Position numbers and translations under genes: made by a program
Part shown: piece by piece, positions 10,369 to 19,600 of the stretch
Position numbering within the stretch: the first letter of the stretch is position 1
Layout of the letters: every line of letters begins with the position of its first letter
Notes under the pieces: model-generated
The model's input: the letters and a program-made list of their open reading frames with translations, nothing else
Database searches by the model: none
What the model was told of the DNA's origin: nothing
Origin: Planctomycetota bacterium
GTDB lineage: Bacteria; Planctomycetota; Planctomycetia; Pirellulales; Pirellulaceae
Length of the DNA stretch: 37,438 nucleotides
Direction of reading: 5' to 3'
Assembly: GCA_003695565.1 (NCBI GenBank)
Contig: RFIQ01000555.1
Coordinates: forward strand, 1-37,438

Positions 10369-11667
10369 ATGTCAACGCAGGTTTCCACCTCGATACCCTA
10401 CCCAGCCTCCCTGCCGTGCACGGTCTTGTTGGTCGAACTCCTGCTGACCAGCTCCGCAACCGCCCAACTTCCCAAGGTGGCTCCCGAGCGATTGGGAGTC
10501 GATCGCCTGGTCCTGCAGTCCGGCCAGCGTCTGTACGGATTCGCCCTCCCCAGCGAATCCGACGGCCGGCTGCGTTTCGCCGTAGAGCGATCGTGGATGC
10601 AGACCACCTACCCCGATCGGTACCGGGACCTCGAACGGGAAGAACGTCGGCAGGCGCGAGAGGCCATCGAGCTGCTGCGTCATCGGGTCCAGCAGTGGTT
10701 GCAACAGCGGCGAGGGGAAGAATTGCTGCGATTGCATATCGAAGCCTTGGCGGCGGACCTGGACCACCCTCTCGGCGAAGATCGGCCATCCCAGTTCGTG
10801 GTCTTGGAGTTCGATACCGATCAGGTGCGGCAGTTGAAAACGGCACCGCCTCGCGCGCGGCACATCGCCGGCCTGGCATTTCAGCACGAGTTGGACGGCG
10901 CCACGATCACGCCTACCAATCTGTTGGAGAAACGGCTGATTGCCATGGGGGTCGATCCGTCCCGCGAGGAGGTTGACCTAAGCGACCGTGTCCCCCAAGT
11001 GCGCCGGGAATCCGATCGACAGTGGGCCGCCCGTAAGGCTCTGATCGAGTTCGAGGTGTGGAAACCGATCGAGTTTCAAGGAAGCGAGGGACGTTTTTTC
11101 CGTGTCGATGATTCCGCTCCGGATCTGGCACGCCTGCTGCCCGATATGCTAGGCGGAGGAATGAGCGACTCCCTGATGCAATTGGGGGCTGAATTGGGAT
11201 TACCCGAGTTCGCTGCCGCGGCTCGCCAGCGGTCCGATCCGCCAGACTGGTGGCGGGAACTGGCACAGCGAGCCGAGCAGGAGCAAGCCACCGGTTTTCT
11301 GGTCTCCCGGTTGCAGCAGCGTTTGCTCTCGGGAGACGTAACGGTCGATACCCACTTCTTTGCGCGCGAAGATTCCGGATCGTGGTTTCCGGTGGTGCGG
11401 TTCACAGCGACGGCCAACGCCCGTTCGCAGCCCGCCGAACGCATTGAACGCATCAAGGAAGATCCTCAAGTCGCCCGGCTACTGCAGAAGCTGGCATCGC
11501 TGGGAATCGATTTATCCCAGCGTATCGACGCTGCGCTGCGGCACGGCGCAGCCACCGAACAGGCGCTCAGCGACGCCAAGAGCCAGTTCCACCGGTTCGC
11601 GAGTCGTCACAGCCGATCCTTGCTCGCGCCCCCCGTTCCCTTGCCCTCCAACGGCGATGCGCAGTGA
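10369..11667 (+). CDS. Hypothetical secreted protein
   Basis: A 432-residue protein of unknown function. The N-terminus is a good Sec signal peptide: a hydrophobic run CTVLLVELLLTSS followed by a SATAQ-type cleavage region near residue 33. The mature part is charged and largely helical, with a long segment rich in Arg, Glu and Gln (about residues 80-130: REEERRQAREAIELL-like pattern) that may form a coiled coil. A beta-containing C-terminal region follows (DTHFFAREDSGSWFPVVRFTA). No cysteine-rich, metal or known catalytic motif is visible. The ATG has GGAGGA four to nine bases upstream, so the start is secure even though the frame is open from 10276. It lies 43 bases after the Gfo/Idh/MocA gene and converges with the NPCBM gene across a 109-base gap that holds nothing I recognise. 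Confidence 0.82.
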   Translation: MSTQVSTSIPYPASLPCTVLLVELLLTSSATAQLPKVAPERLGVDRLVLQSGQRLYGFALPSESDGRLRFAVERSWMQTTYPDRYRDLEREERRQAREAIELLRHRVQQWLQQRRGEELLRLHIEALAADLDHPLGEDRPSQFVVLEFDTDQVRQLKTAPPRARHIAGLAFQHELDGATITPTNLLEKRLIAMGVDPSREEVDLSDRVPQVRRESDRQWAARKALIEFEVWKPIEFQGSEGRFFRVDDSAPDLARLLPDMLGGGMSDSLMQLGAELGLPEFAAAARQRSDPPDWWRELAQRAEQEQATGFLVSRLQQRLLSGDVTVDTHFFAREDSGSWFPVVRFTATANARSQPAERIERIKEDPQVARLLQKLASLGIDLSQRIDAALRHGAATEQALSDAKSQFHRFASRHSRSLLAPPVPLPSNGDAQ

Positions 11668-11776
11668 ATCTCGCAGCCGATGAGTGTTCCCGCGGTTTGC
11701 ACGATTTGTTCGAGGGCCTTGAGCGGGGCAACTGACGGCGCGATGGGCGGTCCAGAGACGTTGAACCAGGGGCCGT

Positions 11777-13150
11777 CTACGGAGGATCAATGCGGGCGTG
11801 CAACCATGCCACATGGTCGCCCAATTGTTCGTAGTCCCATTGATCGACGACTATAACAATTAATTGCACCCCACTAAGATCGACATCGACGAGGTGGGTT
11901 GCAGGCTGGGTGCGTCGCAACTGAACAGCATCTGCCTGCCTTAGTCGCCCCTGCTGCGCGACCAGCACCTGCACGACGACACTGCCCAGTTGCTGATCTG
12001 CAGACTGGGGTGGCGCCATCAACACCTCCCCGCGCAGACGCGCCGGTCGGCCATCGTGCCGATAGGCCACTCGGCTGGCAGCATGCATTGCCAGCCCGGT
12101 CGGTACGATGCCGCGATCGGGCGCTACCAAGGGACGGCCATACACGTCCAAATCCCTTCCCAGATCCCATCGTGGAGAACGTTCGCTCAAGAATTTGTAA
12201 TCGGCCGGCGAAAGATCGCTCAGCCAGACCACTTGGGGCGGGTAACCGAACACCCCGCGAACCTGCCGGGCGAGCTGGGCAGCGTTGACCCAGCTGGGCA
12301 ATTCCATGCCGCAATCGAGTACCACCTGCACGTTGCGACCGGAACCTCCTTGCAGTGTCTTGCAGTGCAACAAACTGCCGTCGGACAAGGCCAAGGAAAA
12401 ACCATGGCGTTTCCTCGGTACTGGGCCCAGCAGTTTCGGTGCGTAGACGATCGCTTCGACTTCGGTCAGCAACAACTCCGCGGACTGCCCTTGGGATTCC
12501 AGAGCGAACATACGCAGCGCGCTTTCCTGGGCGGGCCACCGTACTATCCCCCGCAGCGTTTCCCCTTTGGTAGTCCACACGGCATCGGTATCCCCTGTGG
12601 CACGCGCCAAATCTTTCCAACGCGCCAACCAGTTTTGCAGCGAGTAAGGGGGTTTGAAAACAATGCCTCTTACCAGACCAACTGGTATGGTGGGGCAGTC
12701 GAACCAGTCGGAAGCTACCTGAACGTCGCCGCCGGATGTAATGGTCAGTTCGCCGCAAACCCACGAGCCGTCGATTAGCCACACTGCAGCTTGCCGTTGC
12801 AGACCAGTCCAACCTCCCCACCCCACCAGCGCATCCAACGGAATCCGCCGCTCGGTCTGGCCTGATGGGTCGCGCTGGGTGTCCTGCGAACTCGTGCGAA
12901 AAACCGCCGCCCCCTCCTCCAACCCGACGATCCGCGCCGACTCGATAAACCCCTGCTGCCAGTGGACAACATGCTCCGCAGCGCCAATTCCTTGCGCCAG
13001 ACCAGGTTCAAGGCAGCCGGGGACCAGCCAGACGAGGAGCCACAGGAGCACGGTCAACAATAAACTGATTCCGTCTCTCCGAGCCAAACCGCTCGGCACA
13101 CCGCGTCGCAATGCGCGGCGGACAAACGGGAAACGTCTGGGTAGGTGCAT
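11777..13150 (-). CDS. NPCBM/NEW2 domain-containing secreted protein
   Basis: A 457-residue exported protein. A basic leader (RRALRRGVPSGLARRD) is followed by the hydrophobic segment ISLLLTVLLWLLVWLVPGC; the final LVPGC is near a lipobox, so lipidation at Cys46 is conceivable but not certain. Residues 308-457 match the NPCBM/NEW2 fold pattern: WLSDLSPADYKF, then VYGRPL, GLAMHAASRVAYRHDG, and the closing DLSGVQL...DHVAWLHARI. NPCBM domains are galactose-binding-like modules found at the ends of glycoside hydrolases and secreted planctomycete proteins. No hydrolase domain is present; the N-terminal half has two beta-rich repeats that are unassigned (VEAIVYAP region). ATG 13150 is preferred because it gives an export signal, although the frame is open to 13318 and would then overlap the upstream gene. 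It is last in a five-gene codirectional run. Confidence 0.86.
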   Translation of the reverse strand: MHLPRRFPFVRRALRRGVPSGLARRDGISLLLTVLLWLLVWLVPGCLEPGLAQGIGAAEHVVHWQQGFIESARIVGLEEGAAVFRTSSQDTQRDPSGQTERRIPLDALVGWGGWTGLQRQAAVWLIDGSWVCGELTITSGGDVQVASDWFDCPTIPVGLVRGIVFKPPYSLQNWLARWKDLARATGDTDAVWTTKGETLRGIVRWPAQESALRMFALESQGQSAELLLTEVEAIVYAPKLLGPVPRKRHGFSLALSDGSLLHCKTLQGGSGRNVQVVLDCGMELPSWVNAAQLARQVRGVFGYPPQVVWLSDLSPADYKFLSERSPRWDLGRDLDVYGRPLVAPDRGIVPTGLAMHAASRVAYRHDGRPARLRGEVLMAPPQSADQQLGSVVVQVLVAQQGRLRQADAVQLRRTQPATHLVDVDLSGVQLIVIVVDQWDYEQLGDHVAWLHARIDPP

Positions 13151-13236
13151 CCGCAAAACTGTCTGGTTGAAAGGGTACGTCGGTAGATCCGGTAAATGAC
13201 CGAGCCGTCTGGCGCAGGTCTGCACGCGCGTGGATT

Positions 13237-14439
13237 TTAGAACCTGCGGCGTTGCGGAGGCTGTGACGGCTGTAAGGCGCGCTCCAGGGGAGATGATCCA
13301 CCCTGCGGCTCGTCCCATTGCCGTGGATCCATCTTCAACACCGCCCCGGGGTTCTTGGCGGCTACCGCTCGCTCGTACACGTCGACACGGACAGTCTCGG
13401 GCACCGAATCATCGATGAGCAGACTAAACCGACCGACGCTCTTGGGGACATAATTGACGTCCTCGATGCGATTGGGGCTCTTGCCGGTGGCATCGATCGC
13501 CACCGATTGCAAGAACTTTTCGTAGACCGAAAGATCCAGGACCAGCGCCGAGGGAATTTGCATTTCCAAACGCTGACGCTGCCAGGTACCGAACGCCGTA
13601 CGCAGCTCCACTTCCTCGACCAGCGTTGCTCCCGGGTCGCGTTGCACTACCCGCTGAATCGAATCTCCCGGAGCGATCGCCACGGTGTCGATATGACTGG
13701 GCTGGCGGCTGTCGCTGATCAGAACCCACAGCTCGTTCTGGTTTCCATTGAACAACTCCAGCGTGACTGGAGGAGCAGGCGGATTGGGAATCAGACGAGT
13801 GGAGACGATGCGCAGGGGGGCCGGGATCCCGATGGGCGCAGGAACAAACGTCGGAAGCCACATCACCGGCCCGGCCACAGACCAGGGCACGGCAGCCGGC
13901 CGTCCGCTGCTGACTCCCAGCAGGAATTCGGGCCGCCCCACGTTTTGCAGCGCCCATCCGCTGGCCCCGGCAGGCACAATTCGCCAATACAACGTTGGCT
14001 CGGCGCCGATCGACTGCAACCGCAACACACCGCTTTCATCAAGTCCCAACGCCCGGACCTGCTGGTTGCTCCATGACTCCAACCGCACCAGGTTCGGTGC
14101 CCAGGCTCGAACGAACCAACGCGTGTTGGGCAGGGTCGGGCTGCTCGCCCACACCAGGCGGTCGCCCACGCTGGCCAGCCACTGCGTGCGTCTTCCCTGC
14201 CGCATTCCCAAACGCATCCATTTCCCCTCGCCCGGGGCCGGTGGCGGCCCTTCCCACCATGATTCGGCTCCGCCGACCGGCGGTATCTGTTGGGCCCACG
14301 CGTCCCCCGGCCCGATGGCGGGACCAGCGACAACCGATGCCACCAGCAATACAAAACCTTGCATGGGGGCCCCCATGCTTCTAAGACCGTGGGACGGCAA
14401 GTCCACAGGCGATACCCGTCGAGGCGGCAACGTGTTCAC
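13237..14439 (-). CDS. Hypothetical secreted protein
   Basis: A 400-residue protein of unknown family. A GTG at 14439 has AGGAG eight bases upstream, which supports that start over the ATGs at 14376 and 14364. The N-terminus carries a signal peptide: hydrophobic GFVLLVASVVAGPAIG then AWAQQ near residue 48. The mature protein is proline- and tryptophan-rich and looks beta-structured, with short stretches such as WMRLGMRQGRRTQWLASVG and PLRIVSTRLIPNPPAPPVTLELFNG, the latter typical of a beta-sandwich start. The C-terminal tail is basic and low-complexity (PSQPPQRRRF). It lies 57 bases after the prenyltransferase-repeat gene and 86 bases before the NPCBM gene, all on one strand, which suggests a shared transcript and a shared envelope location. 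No catalytic motif is visible. Confidence 0.82.
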   Translation of the reverse strand: MNTLPPRRVSPVDLPSHGLRSMGAPMQGFVLLVASVVAGPAIGPGDAWAQQIPPVGGAESWWEGPPPAPGEGKWMRLGMRQGRRTQWLASVGDRLVWASSPTLPNTRWFVRAWAPNLVRLESWSNQQVRALGLDESGVLRLQSIGAEPTLYWRIVPAGASGWALQNVGRPEFLLGVSSGRPAAVPWSVAGPVMWLPTFVPAPIGIPAPLRIVSTRLIPNPPAPPVTLELFNGNQNELWVLISDSRQPSHIDTVAIAPGDSIQRVVQRDPGATLVEEVELRTAFGTWQRQRLEMQIPSALVLDLSVYEKFLQSVAIDATGKSPNRIEDVNYVPKSVGRFSLLIDDSVPETVRVDVYERAVAAKNPGAVLKMDPRQWDEPQGGSSPLERALQPSQPPQRRRF

Positions 14440-14496
14440 GATTGGGCTCCTGACAAAAACGAGGCAAGTGGACGGTCAGCAAGCGTTCATCCGGGA

Positions 14497-15567
14497 TCAT
14501 CGCTGAAAAATGGGCAGCACCGAGCGTGGCATGTTGAGAATCAAACAGGCCATGGCTGTCCCATACTCCAGACTGTTGTAATCGAACCAGCCACCCTGCG
14601 CGTTGTGCAACCCCAACAAGGCACGTTTCAACATCGTGTACCACGCTTCCCATTCCCGACCACCGCGATGCCAAAACGCTTGGGACGAATAGTAATGGGC
14701 GTAGTAGAAGAAACTATTGCGTTCGTACGACATATTCGACCTGGCGTTGGCTTGCAGGTACGCGGCGGCCGAGTCGATCTCGCTGCCGCGATAGATGCCG
14801 GCGCTATACAAGGCGACCATGGCAGCGGCCGTCAGAGGAAAACGACTTTCGCCCCCGGTGATGCGGTACATATACCCGCCATCGGCATTCTGGCTGCGGC
14901 GGACATAATCCACGGCTCGATCGATCGTTTCTTTGGGAACAGCAATCCCGGCATTGCGCGCAGCGCGCAGGGCCATCATCTGGCAAACGGTCACACTCAA
15001 ATCGGCATCTTCGGGAGCCGGATTGTATCGCCAGCCCCCTTGCGCATTCTGCGTCCGCACGATCAACTCGACGGCAGCGGCCAGCTTATCGCGGATATCC
15101 AGGGCGGGATTGGTGCCGTGCACTTCAGCCAGGAACAAGGTTCCAAACCCGTGATCGTACATCGGCCCATGGCTGGTTTCCCCGCGGGCTGAGATGAAGC
15201 CACTGTCCTGCGTATTGCGCAAAACGTAACGCGTTGCTCGCATCAAAGCGTCGCCGGCTTCGCCCATGCCTGGCCGCACGCCACGGCTGAGCCAGGCCAG
15301 GCCGCCCAGCGAAACGACTCCCACCCACTGGCCCTGTTGCGGGCTGATGAACGAACCGTCTTCATTCTGCCGCCGCACCAACAGGGACAAACCGCGACGG
15401 ATCACGGTGTCGACGCGGGCATCGTACAAGGCATCTACATCCAGTCGCGGTTCAAACAACTCGCCGCGAACCGACGATGCTCCCACGGAGGTGGCCCAGG
15501 CCCACCCCAAGCTCATTTGCAATGCACTGCGCCGGCTAACCAGTACTGCGCCCCTCAGACCGTTCAT
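14497..15567 (-). CDS. Prenyltransferase/squalene-oxidase repeat protein, Tat-exported
   Basis: A 356-residue protein made of helical terpene-cyclase/prenyltransferase-type repeats. Four QW-like turns are visible: QNEDGSF, TQNAQGGW, SQNADGGY and HNAQGGW, the pattern of squalene-hopene cyclase and prenyltransferase beta alpha/alpha barrels. The cyclase DxDD catalytic motif is not present; the nearest sequence is EDADLSVT, so cyclase activity is not supported. The N-terminus has a twin-arginine signal, VSRRSALQMSLGWAW (residues 10-24), pointing to Tat export, unusual for a lipid cyclase. The ATG at 15567 shares an ATGA with the stop of the upstream Q-rich protein gene, so translation is coupled and the start is secure; the frame open to 15708 is a shadow. 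Members of this family accompany MoxR/vWA clusters in planctomycetes as far as I recall, with no proven role. Confidence 0.88.
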   Translation of the reverse strand: MNGLRGAVLVSRRSALQMSLGWAWATSVGASSVRGELFEPRLDVDALYDARVDTVIRRGLSLLVRRQNEDGSFISPQQGQWVGVVSLGGLAWLSRGVRPGMGEAGDALMRATRYVLRNTQDSGFISARGETSHGPMYDHGFGTLFLAEVHGTNPALDIRDKLAAAVELIVRTQNAQGGWRYNPAPEDADLSVTVCQMMALRAARNAGIAVPKETIDRAVDYVRRSQNADGGYMYRITGGESRFPLTAAAMVALYSAGIYRGSEIDSAAAYLQANARSNMSYERNSFFYYAHYYSSQAFWHRGGREWEAWYTMLKRALLGLHNAQGGWFDYNSLEYGTAMACLILNMPRSVLPIFQR

Positions 15568-16457
15568 CGGCTGCTTTCCCCTTGTGGCGGGCGAATTTTC
15601 AACAGCGCTTGGAAATACGCTTCGATCTGACGCCGGTAGGTCGGATGGAATTGCTCGACCATTCTCGACTGCATCTGCTTGCGGAGCTGCTCTGGCAACT
15701 GCCCCCAAACACCTTCTTGCAACGCGAGGGGGTTGCCCAGATCGATCCTAACCGGCGCGGCAGGCCCTTGTTCGCCGGGTCCCGCCGATGGCTGCTGGCC
15801 CACCTGCCGCGTTTGCTCTTCGGCGGATGACTGCCCACCCTGCGCACGCTGCTGATCCGGCGACTCCTCCCCTGCCTCCGCATCGGATTGACGGGGCGAT
15901 GTAGACTGCTGCTGGCGTTGTTCCTGCGAGGTTTGCTGACTCCTCTGCTGTGGCGATTGCGGTGCGTCTGAATCCTGCTGCTCTTCTTGCTGCCGCTGAG
16001 ATTTTTTGCGCCGCGACTGCTCCAATTGCTCGATCAGCTCGTCCAAGCGAGTCACAATATCACGTTGCAACTGCTGGGTGGATGGATCGGCTTTTCCGCG
16101 TTGCAACCATCCGGCCGCGATCAACATGCTCTGCTTCACCGAGATCAACGGATTCTCAGCAGACTCCCCTAGATCCTCCCCATCCAGACCGACGTCGGCC
16201 GGACGGAGGGTGGGCTCCCCCGCCCCTCCACTGCTCGCCGCATCGTTTGAATCGGATTGCTGCGCAGGTTCCGCCAGCAAATCGAGCAAATCGTCCAGCA
16301 GGGCCGAGTTGGGCAGCTCCGCGCCTGCGGGAGGGTCGGCTTGCTGCGGCGCAGCGGCTTTTTGAGCCCTGCAGACCGTGGCAGCGCCCCATCCCCAGAC
16401 GGCCCAGAGAACCATAACCAACTGTGGCACCAACCGATGATTCATATCAATTCGCAT
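15564..16457 (-). CDS. Secreted Gln-rich protein of unknown function
   Basis: A 297-residue protein. The ATG at 16457 has GAGG six bases upstream and is preferred over the upstream frame to 16523. A signal peptide is visible: LVPQLVMVLWAVWGWGAATVCRAQ, cut near residue 32. A helical part (SVKQSMLIAAGWLQRGKAD...LQRDIVTRLDELIEQLEQ, about residues 107-145) is followed by about 100 residues of very Gln/Ser/Glu-rich low-complexity sequence. The C-terminus ends in a conserved-looking motif of the form WGQLPEQLRKQ...PTYRRQIEAYFQALLK. I have seen such C-terminal WG-LPE/YR-IE-YF signatures in planctomycete proteins encoded with large DUF4175-like proteins, but have no function for them. It lies 167 bases after the DUF4175-like gene and overlaps the prenyltransferase-repeat gene by ATGA, so it links the two in one transcription unit. 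Confidence 0.82.
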   Translation of the reverse strand: MRIDMNHRLVPQLVMVLWAVWGWGAATVCRAQKAAAPQQADPPAGAELPNSALLDDLLDLLAEPAQQSDSNDAASSGGAGEPTLRPADVGLDGEDLGESAENPLISVKQSMLIAAGWLQRGKADPSTQQLQRDIVTRLDELIEQLEQSRRKKSQRQQEEQQDSDAPQSPQQRSQQTSQEQRQQQSTSPRQSDAEAGEESPDQQRAQGGQSSAEEQTRQVGQQPSAGPGEQGPAAPVRIDLGNPLALQEGVWGQLPEQLRKQMQSRMVEQFHPTYRRQIEAYFQALLKIRPPQGESSR

Positions 16458-16624
16458 AGCAATCCTCGTTCGCGCTCTTACGGTTTCAGCGGCGATCCAT
16501 CGTGGCTGCGCCCCGCAGACCATTGGACATGCTCCGGTGCATGCGTATGTCCTTAGTGCTCAGACGCCGTCGGCCGGACCAGCGGACGACAACTCCTCGA
16601 GCGAAATCCGCATCTATTGACCAA

Positions 16625-19600
16625 TCAACGATTGGCGTCTGACGTGGCCTCAATTTGTTGCACCAGAACCTCGACCTGCTTACCCAATGCCTCCTGCTCG
16701 GCAGCCAGCACTGCCAGGATCCGCGCCCGGTCGGCTTGCTGGCCATCTCCCGCGGCGATCGTACGCGTGCGCGCGTTCAAATCAGCTTGCAGGGCACGCA
16801 GCAATTTCAAACTGGCGATGGGAGAAACCAGGGGTGGATCTTTGGGCATTTGATTCGCTCCCTCGGAATCCGGACGGTCTGAACCCTCATCCTCGGACTG
16901 TTCGTCCTCCGCCGCCTGCTGCTGAATCGCTTGGGCCGCCAACTCTAGTTTACGCAAGGCGGCATGGGCGTAGGCCATGGCCTCCGGGTCGACTCGGAAT
17001 CGTTGGGCGGACAACACCGCCAGCCCCATGGCTTCGGTGGCTTGCTGGACGGCAAATCCGAATGCAGGGGCATCTTGGACTGCGGAAGCGATTCGTTCCG
17101 CCTCGTGCCGAACAGCCTGCTGCTCGGCAGCCGCGCGCCGCACCTGTGCCTGCCAATCGGCGTCACGACGACTCTCGGCCTGGCGCTGGCCGAGCTGCTT
17201 CAGCGCATCGGCGATCGGTCGCTGGCGGTCTACCAATTGGGCCAGTTCGCGTACCAACTGAAACGCTCGTTCGGTCTGGGCGGCCTGCTCTGCCTGCCGC
17301 GCGCGTTGCCGTACATTCTCGGCAGCTTGTTGCAATCGTTCCGCGGCGGCTTGCGCCGCGTCCGCAGCCCTTTCGCTTTCCGCCTGGCCGAGCGCATCGA
17401 GTGCCTTTTCTTGTGCGTCGACGGCTTGGCGGACGGGATCGGCAGACTGCCGATCGCCTGATGCATCGAGTTGGTCCGCCTGCTGCGCTGCCCGTGATTG
17501 CAGATCGCGTTGCTGCTGTTGGGATTGCTCGGTTTGCTGTCCGGCGCGAATCGAGTCGGCCAGTTGTTGTTGTTGCTGCGCCAATTGCCCCAATTCCTGC
17601 TCGATCTCGCCCAGGGATCGCGCCCGGTTGGCCAACTGCGTCTGTTGGCTGTCCAACCCTAACTCGGCCAAGGCCGCATCGATGGCCTCCGAGGCATCCG
17701 ACTGCTCAGCCAGCGAGCGCGCCAGATCCCCCCCCAGCAACTGATCGGCACTGGTCCGCATCGAGCTACTGGCCTGCCGATCGGCCAGCGTCCTGGCGGC
17801 GGCGTTCAGCCATTGGCGCTGCGTCTCCAGCGCGTCCGAATCCAGCGGTGCGACATCGGCCATGCGATCCGCCAGGGCGTCTGTTTGCCGAGCCAGTGTC
17901 TGCTGGTCGGCCGCCAAATCTCCGCTGCGACGTTTCAACTCTTCACGCGACAAGCCTTCGATGGCCTCCAATTGCAACCGCCGCGTGTCCTCTTCGATCC
18001 TCTGCTGCAACTGGCCAATCTGCAGCAACTCGCGTTGCATCTGTTGCATGGCCCCCGCGACCGACAGATCCCTGAACAAACCCTGCAAGCGATCCACCAG
18101 GGCGGATTGAGATTCCATCGCTTGGGCCAGGTCGCGCTGGGTCGCATCGGCCGGGGACGCACCCGTATCCCGGTCTTTACGGGCTGTCCGCATGGCCTGG
18201 AACACATCCAGTTTGGCTTGGACCAGTTCCCCATCCATCACCCCTGCTACTTCCCGGGCGAGCCGTTCCAACGCTCGGTCCAGCTCCGAATCCTCCAACC
18301 CGTTCTGTTGCAACAGAGTTCGCAGGTCGTCGATCTGCCGCAAGACGCCGCGATCGGGGTCACCCAGCTTCTGTCCCACTGAGTTTTGAATTTGAGTGGC
18401 ACTGGCCAGCGCATCGGCCGTGGCGGCATCCACGGCCTGTTGCTGCTCCACCATCACCGCTGCCCGCTGGACGATTTGGGCATTGCGACGCTGCAATTCC
18501 AAAGCTTGCTCGACCGCGTCCACCAATTCCCGTTGCCGCTCTTCGGCCGCATGCAGCACCTCCTCAGGGGCACGGATTTCGACGCGATACACGTCGCTGC
18601 GACCGACTTGTCCAGCCACGTCGCGAGCTTCCAGCCAGAATTCGAGGCTCCTCCCGACGGCTACTGGCAGGCTGTCCGCAGGCGTCCAGAGCAGATCGAC
18701 GGCGCGTTCTAAAGGCGGTTCCGCCCCAGGCTCCGCCTCCCACAGACGGATGCTCTCGGCCACACCCCCCTCATCGTCGGCGCCACCCGTGGAGCCCTCA
18801 TCGACTAGACTCGGAGCGCGCAGGCTGCGGGCGTGAAGATCGATCTGTTGCAGCCCCAAGTCGTCCGTGGCATCACCGCGGATTTGAAACCTAACCTCCT
18901 CGGTCACCGCGCTCACCGGCGGGTGGCGCATCGCGACCTCCGGCGGCAGGTCATCCACTACCTCGATCGACCACACCTCCGGTTGTTTGACGACTAGCCC
19001 GTTGCCCAAACGTACGGCCAACCTCCACGTCACCGAGTGCGTGGCCCGCCACGGCCCGTCCGGTGCTTCCAAGTGAAACGTCCTTCGATCACCATCCAGC
19101 ACGATTTGCCACTCCGGCAATGACGACAGCCCTTCGGTGCGAGAAAACTCCACGGTGACCGCTTCCACCGGCTCGCTGAAGGTGCCGCAAAAATCAACCA
19201 TACTGCCGAGCAGCACTCGGATACCTCGGCCAATGATTTCCCGCGATGATTGGGCCGCGTAATCGGGTGGCGTGACTACGAAACGGTAATCTGTTAACTC
19301 GGGCGGCTGGACAACCTCGACGGTATGCCACGGCATCCGATCGTCGTCACCCCCCACCCCGCGAACCTGGATCGACTGCGTCAGGGGAGGCAGATTGGCC
19401 ACCGCCACCTCACCAATCAACGTGGCGGGTACGAACTCCAGTTCATCGCTGCCCGCCGGTCGAAATTCGATGCGCACATCGTCCGGGAGAGGTGGATTGC
19501 GATCGATGATTTCCAATTGTAGTTCCGTACCCAACGCCGCCGCGGTGGGAGGGCGATGCAATTCGAGCTGATCGGCGCGGGGCCAGTGAACGGGCGCCCA

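Noticed and set aside
13151-13318. Longer start for the NPCBM protein
   Set aside because: It would overlap the upstream gene by 82 bases and bury the signal peptide.
15568-15708. Longer start for the prenyltransferase-repeat protein
   Set aside because: The ATGA overlap at 15564-15567 gives a coupled start directly before the twin-arginine leader.
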